Source of the DNA: a virus
Reading direction: 5' to 3' (one strand)
Virus record (IMG/VR): IMGVR_UViG_3300044641_001317
Location: 1 to 31,886 of that record
Length of the DNA stretch: 31,886 nt
Shown piece after piece: positions 30,267 through 31,886 of this stretch. A program made the position numbers and the translations under genes. The notes below the pieces were generated by a model. That model ran no database searches and was not told where the DNA came from. It worked only from the letters and a program-made list of their open reading frames with translations. Position 1 is the first letter of the stretch; each line of letters starts with the position of its first letter.

Positions 30267-31649
30267 TTAAAATTTAAAATCGGAGAATAATTTTTTAGCA
30301 GAAGATTTTTTTTCTTCATATTCATATTCTTCTTCCTGCCCACTATCGGTAATATTATTTTGGGCACTTTGTTCACAATCATACAATCTCATTTTTGCTC
30401 TATCAATACCCAGAACAAACCGTTTAAATACTGTAGGATCATTATATCTATTCTTAAGTTGCTTTACCATAATCTGTCCAAGTTGCTCCAACTCTTCTGT
30501 GCTAATAAGAGCAAACATAAGGTCGGCAGTAGCAGGAAGACCAAAGGATTCAGAAGTATCAGTAAGTTCAACATCAGAGTTGCCATAACCTGAACGAGTA
30601 GTTTGAGTGGCAGACATGATTGGCACATTGAATTCGACTGCAAGACCCCTAAGTTCCTCAGCAATTGCCTTGATATACGAATAAGAATTAACAGACATGT
30701 TTCCCCGATACCTGCTGGAAGCACAAATATTAAGGTAATCGATAAAAATAATATCAGGTTTAAATGACTTCTTAAGTGTAAGTTCATTAAGCAATGCTTT
30801 AAAGTGTCCACTATGCGCTGATGCAGTTGGATACTCTTTAATTATAAGATGTCCTTTTGTTTTATTTACAAGAGTATTAATTTTATTTTCAAAAATTTGT
30901 TTTGGTAAATTAATTAATTCTTGGATTGGAACATTGAGAAGGTTTGCATCAATTCGCTCTGCAATTCGTTCCTCCGCCATTTCAAGTGTGATATAGAGAA
31001 CGTTCCTGCCTTGCAATAAGACGGAACTAGCCACATGACACATGAATAGCGATTTCCCAACGCCTGTCCCAGCGAGAGCGATGTTGAGAGTCTTATTAGG
31101 GAGACCACCTTTTGTAATTTTGTTGAAATACTCCAGGTCAAACTCAATCTTATCTTCCTTCCTGTGGTAAAAATCATAACGTTCTTCATAATTTTGTAAG
31201 TAATCATGACCAATATTGTTATCAAAAGATACTGCTAGGGCATCTGAAAGAATATTTGGAATAGCATCTCTTGTTTTTTTCTCATCATTACCATCAGCAA
31301 TGTGAATAGATTCCATAAGTGCAAGATAAATTGCACGATCTCGGCACCATTTTTCAGTTGTATCAAGTAACCACTGTTGGTCTACAGGAGAATCATCAAG
31401 AGAATTACTAATTTCTCTAATTTCTTTAACTTCAGACTCAGTAAGATCTGTACGATTTTCTAACTCAATGCCAAGTGCTTCTAAAGTAATTGCTGAACCA
31501 TATTTAACAATAAATTGAACAACTTCTTCAAAAATTACTTTTTCAGTTACTTTATCAAAATAAGTTGGTTGAATAAATGGAATAACTTTTCTAGAGTAAT
31601 CTTCATTAAATACTAAATTTCTGAGAATGGTTGTCTCAATTCGTTCCAT
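30267..31649 (-). CDS. 41: Replicative DNA helicase, T4 gp41-like (DnaB family)
   Basis: The frame opens at 31679, but I choose the ATG at 31649 (MERIETTILRNLVFNEDYS), because its N-terminus matches T4 gp41 (short MVEIILSHLIF start) and it overlaps uvsX by only 14 bases. The 460-residue helicase has an N-terminal helical hairpin domain, then the RecA-like motor: GTGVGKS (Walker A), LYITLEMAEERIAERID, PDIIFIDYLNIC (Walker B), and the SATQTTRSGYGNSDVELTDT and IKQLKNRYNDP-like segments (VKQLKNRYNDPTV). It unwinds DNA at the fork with the primase encoded at 12748-13719. Its order after uvsX is known from cyanophages. Confidence 0.95.
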   Translation of the reverse strand: MERIETTILRNLVFNEDYSRKVIPFIQPTYFDKVTEKVIFEEVVQFIVKYGSAITLEALGIELENRTDLTESEVKEIREISNSLDDSPVDQQWLLDTTEKWCRDRAIYLALMESIHIADGNDEKKTRDAIPNILSDALAVSFDNNIGHDYLQNYEERYDFYHRKEDKIEFDLEYFNKITKGGLPNKTLNIALAGTGVGKSLFMCHVASSVLLQGRNVLYITLEMAEERIAERIDANLLNVPIQELINLPKQIFENKINTLVNKTKGHLIIKEYPTASAHSGHFKALLNELTLKKSFKPDIIFIDYLNICASSRYRGNMSVNSYSYIKAIAEELRGLAVEFNVPIMSATQTTRSGYGNSDVELTDTSESFGLPATADLMFALISTEELEQLGQIMVKQLKNRYNDPTVFKRFVLGIDRAKMRLYDCEQSAQNNITDSGQEEEYEYEEKKSSAKKLFSDFKF

Positions 31650-31886
31650 AAGAGAATTCTTTTTTCGCGGCAGCATCAAGTTGCTGCATTACTTCTTCAG
31701 TGAAATATTGATCAGGATTTTTTAGAATCTCCTTACCATATATTTTTTTACCATTGATTTCATAGCGTCCTGCTACATTCTTCCAGAGTCCACCAATCTC
31801 ACCAAGTTCCAGAAGACCATAGTAACGATCAAGACCGCGCTCATCATAATACAAACGGACTTCAACATCTTTGTTCTCCTTACTCA
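31636..31886 (-). CDS. uvsX: UvsX recombinase, C-terminal fragment (gene continues off right edge)
   Basis: About 82 codons of open frame enter from the right edge (SKENKDVEVRLYYDERGLDR) and end in AAAKKEFSYGTN. This matches the C-terminal part of cyanophage UvsX proteins, RecA-family strand exchange enzymes, in the region after the ATPase core, with RGLDRYYGLLELGEIGGLW as the landmark. It is recognised from memory, and only the C-terminus is visible, so the ATPase motifs cannot be checked. Its stop overlaps gp41 by 14 bases. An apparent start within the window would be an artefact. Confidence 0.8.
   Translation of the reverse strand, partial: SKENKDVEVRLYYDERGLDRYYGLLELGEIGGLWKNVAGRYEINGKKIYGKEILKNPDQYFTEEVMQQLDAAAKKEFSYGTN

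Overview
The window is a piece of a lytic T4-like marine cyanophage genome (a myovirus infecting Synechococcus or Prochlorococcus). Direct support comes from recognisable T4 core genes: the 3' end of uvsX, the gp41 helicase, the gp61 primase, nrdA and nrdB. It also comes from T4-type late promoter motifs (TATAAATA / CTAAATA), a phage-style tRNA-Leu, and virion and small proteins of types known from cyanomyoviruses. The DNA is AT-rich, genes are tightly packed, and every gene I accept lies on the minus strand. The window is therefore read from right to left.

Layout from right to left. (1) 31886-30267: end of uvsX and the gp41 replicative helicase. (2) 30264-20257: an approximately 10 kb accessory cassette, mostly with 4-base stop/start overlaps. 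It holds two 2-oxoglutarate/Fe(II) oxygenases, a sulfotransferase-like protein, a short DegT/EryC1-type aminotransferase, five tandem paralogous GT25-like glycosyltransferases, an amidinotransferase, a nucleotide-sugar dehydrogenase, a MazG pyrophosphohydrolase and a third (AspH-like) oxygenase. A tRNA-Leu(UAG) closes it. (3) 20144-14318: probable head or virion genes, including a nuclease-fold-like protein, a protein with a T4 internal-protein-like N-terminus, a 761-residue mosaic basic protein, small membrane proteins and a virion surface-type protein. (4) 14316-9224: a coiled-coil membrane protein, then primase, nrdA and nrdB behind a sigma70-like promoter. (5) 9162-7254: a lysine/alanine-rich histone-H1-like protein and a SegE-like GIY-YIG protein. 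(6) 7203-1841: an envelope-directed group with a C39-like peptidase, a GH24 lysozyme, a secreted outer-membrane-barrel-like protein of 776 residues, a holin-like protein and a secreted HExxH protein. (7) 1825-1: another internal-head-type small protein and a partial large virion structural protein that runs off the left edge.

How the genes may work together. Primase, helicase, UvsX, ribonucleotide reductase and MazG serve DNA replication and nucleotide supply. Late-promoter genes make virion parts and lysis/envelope proteins. The glycan cassette is the most unusual part. Sugar oxidation, amination, amidino transfer, sulfation and multiple glycosyl transfer, flanked by hydroxylases, look like a pathway that builds a charged decorated glycan on a phage or host target. 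That pathway is inference from gene content; nothing in the sequence names the substrate.

There is no stretch over 300 bases without a gene. The largest gap is the 142-base leader region upstream of the 776-residue gene, which holds a promoter motif and hairpins.
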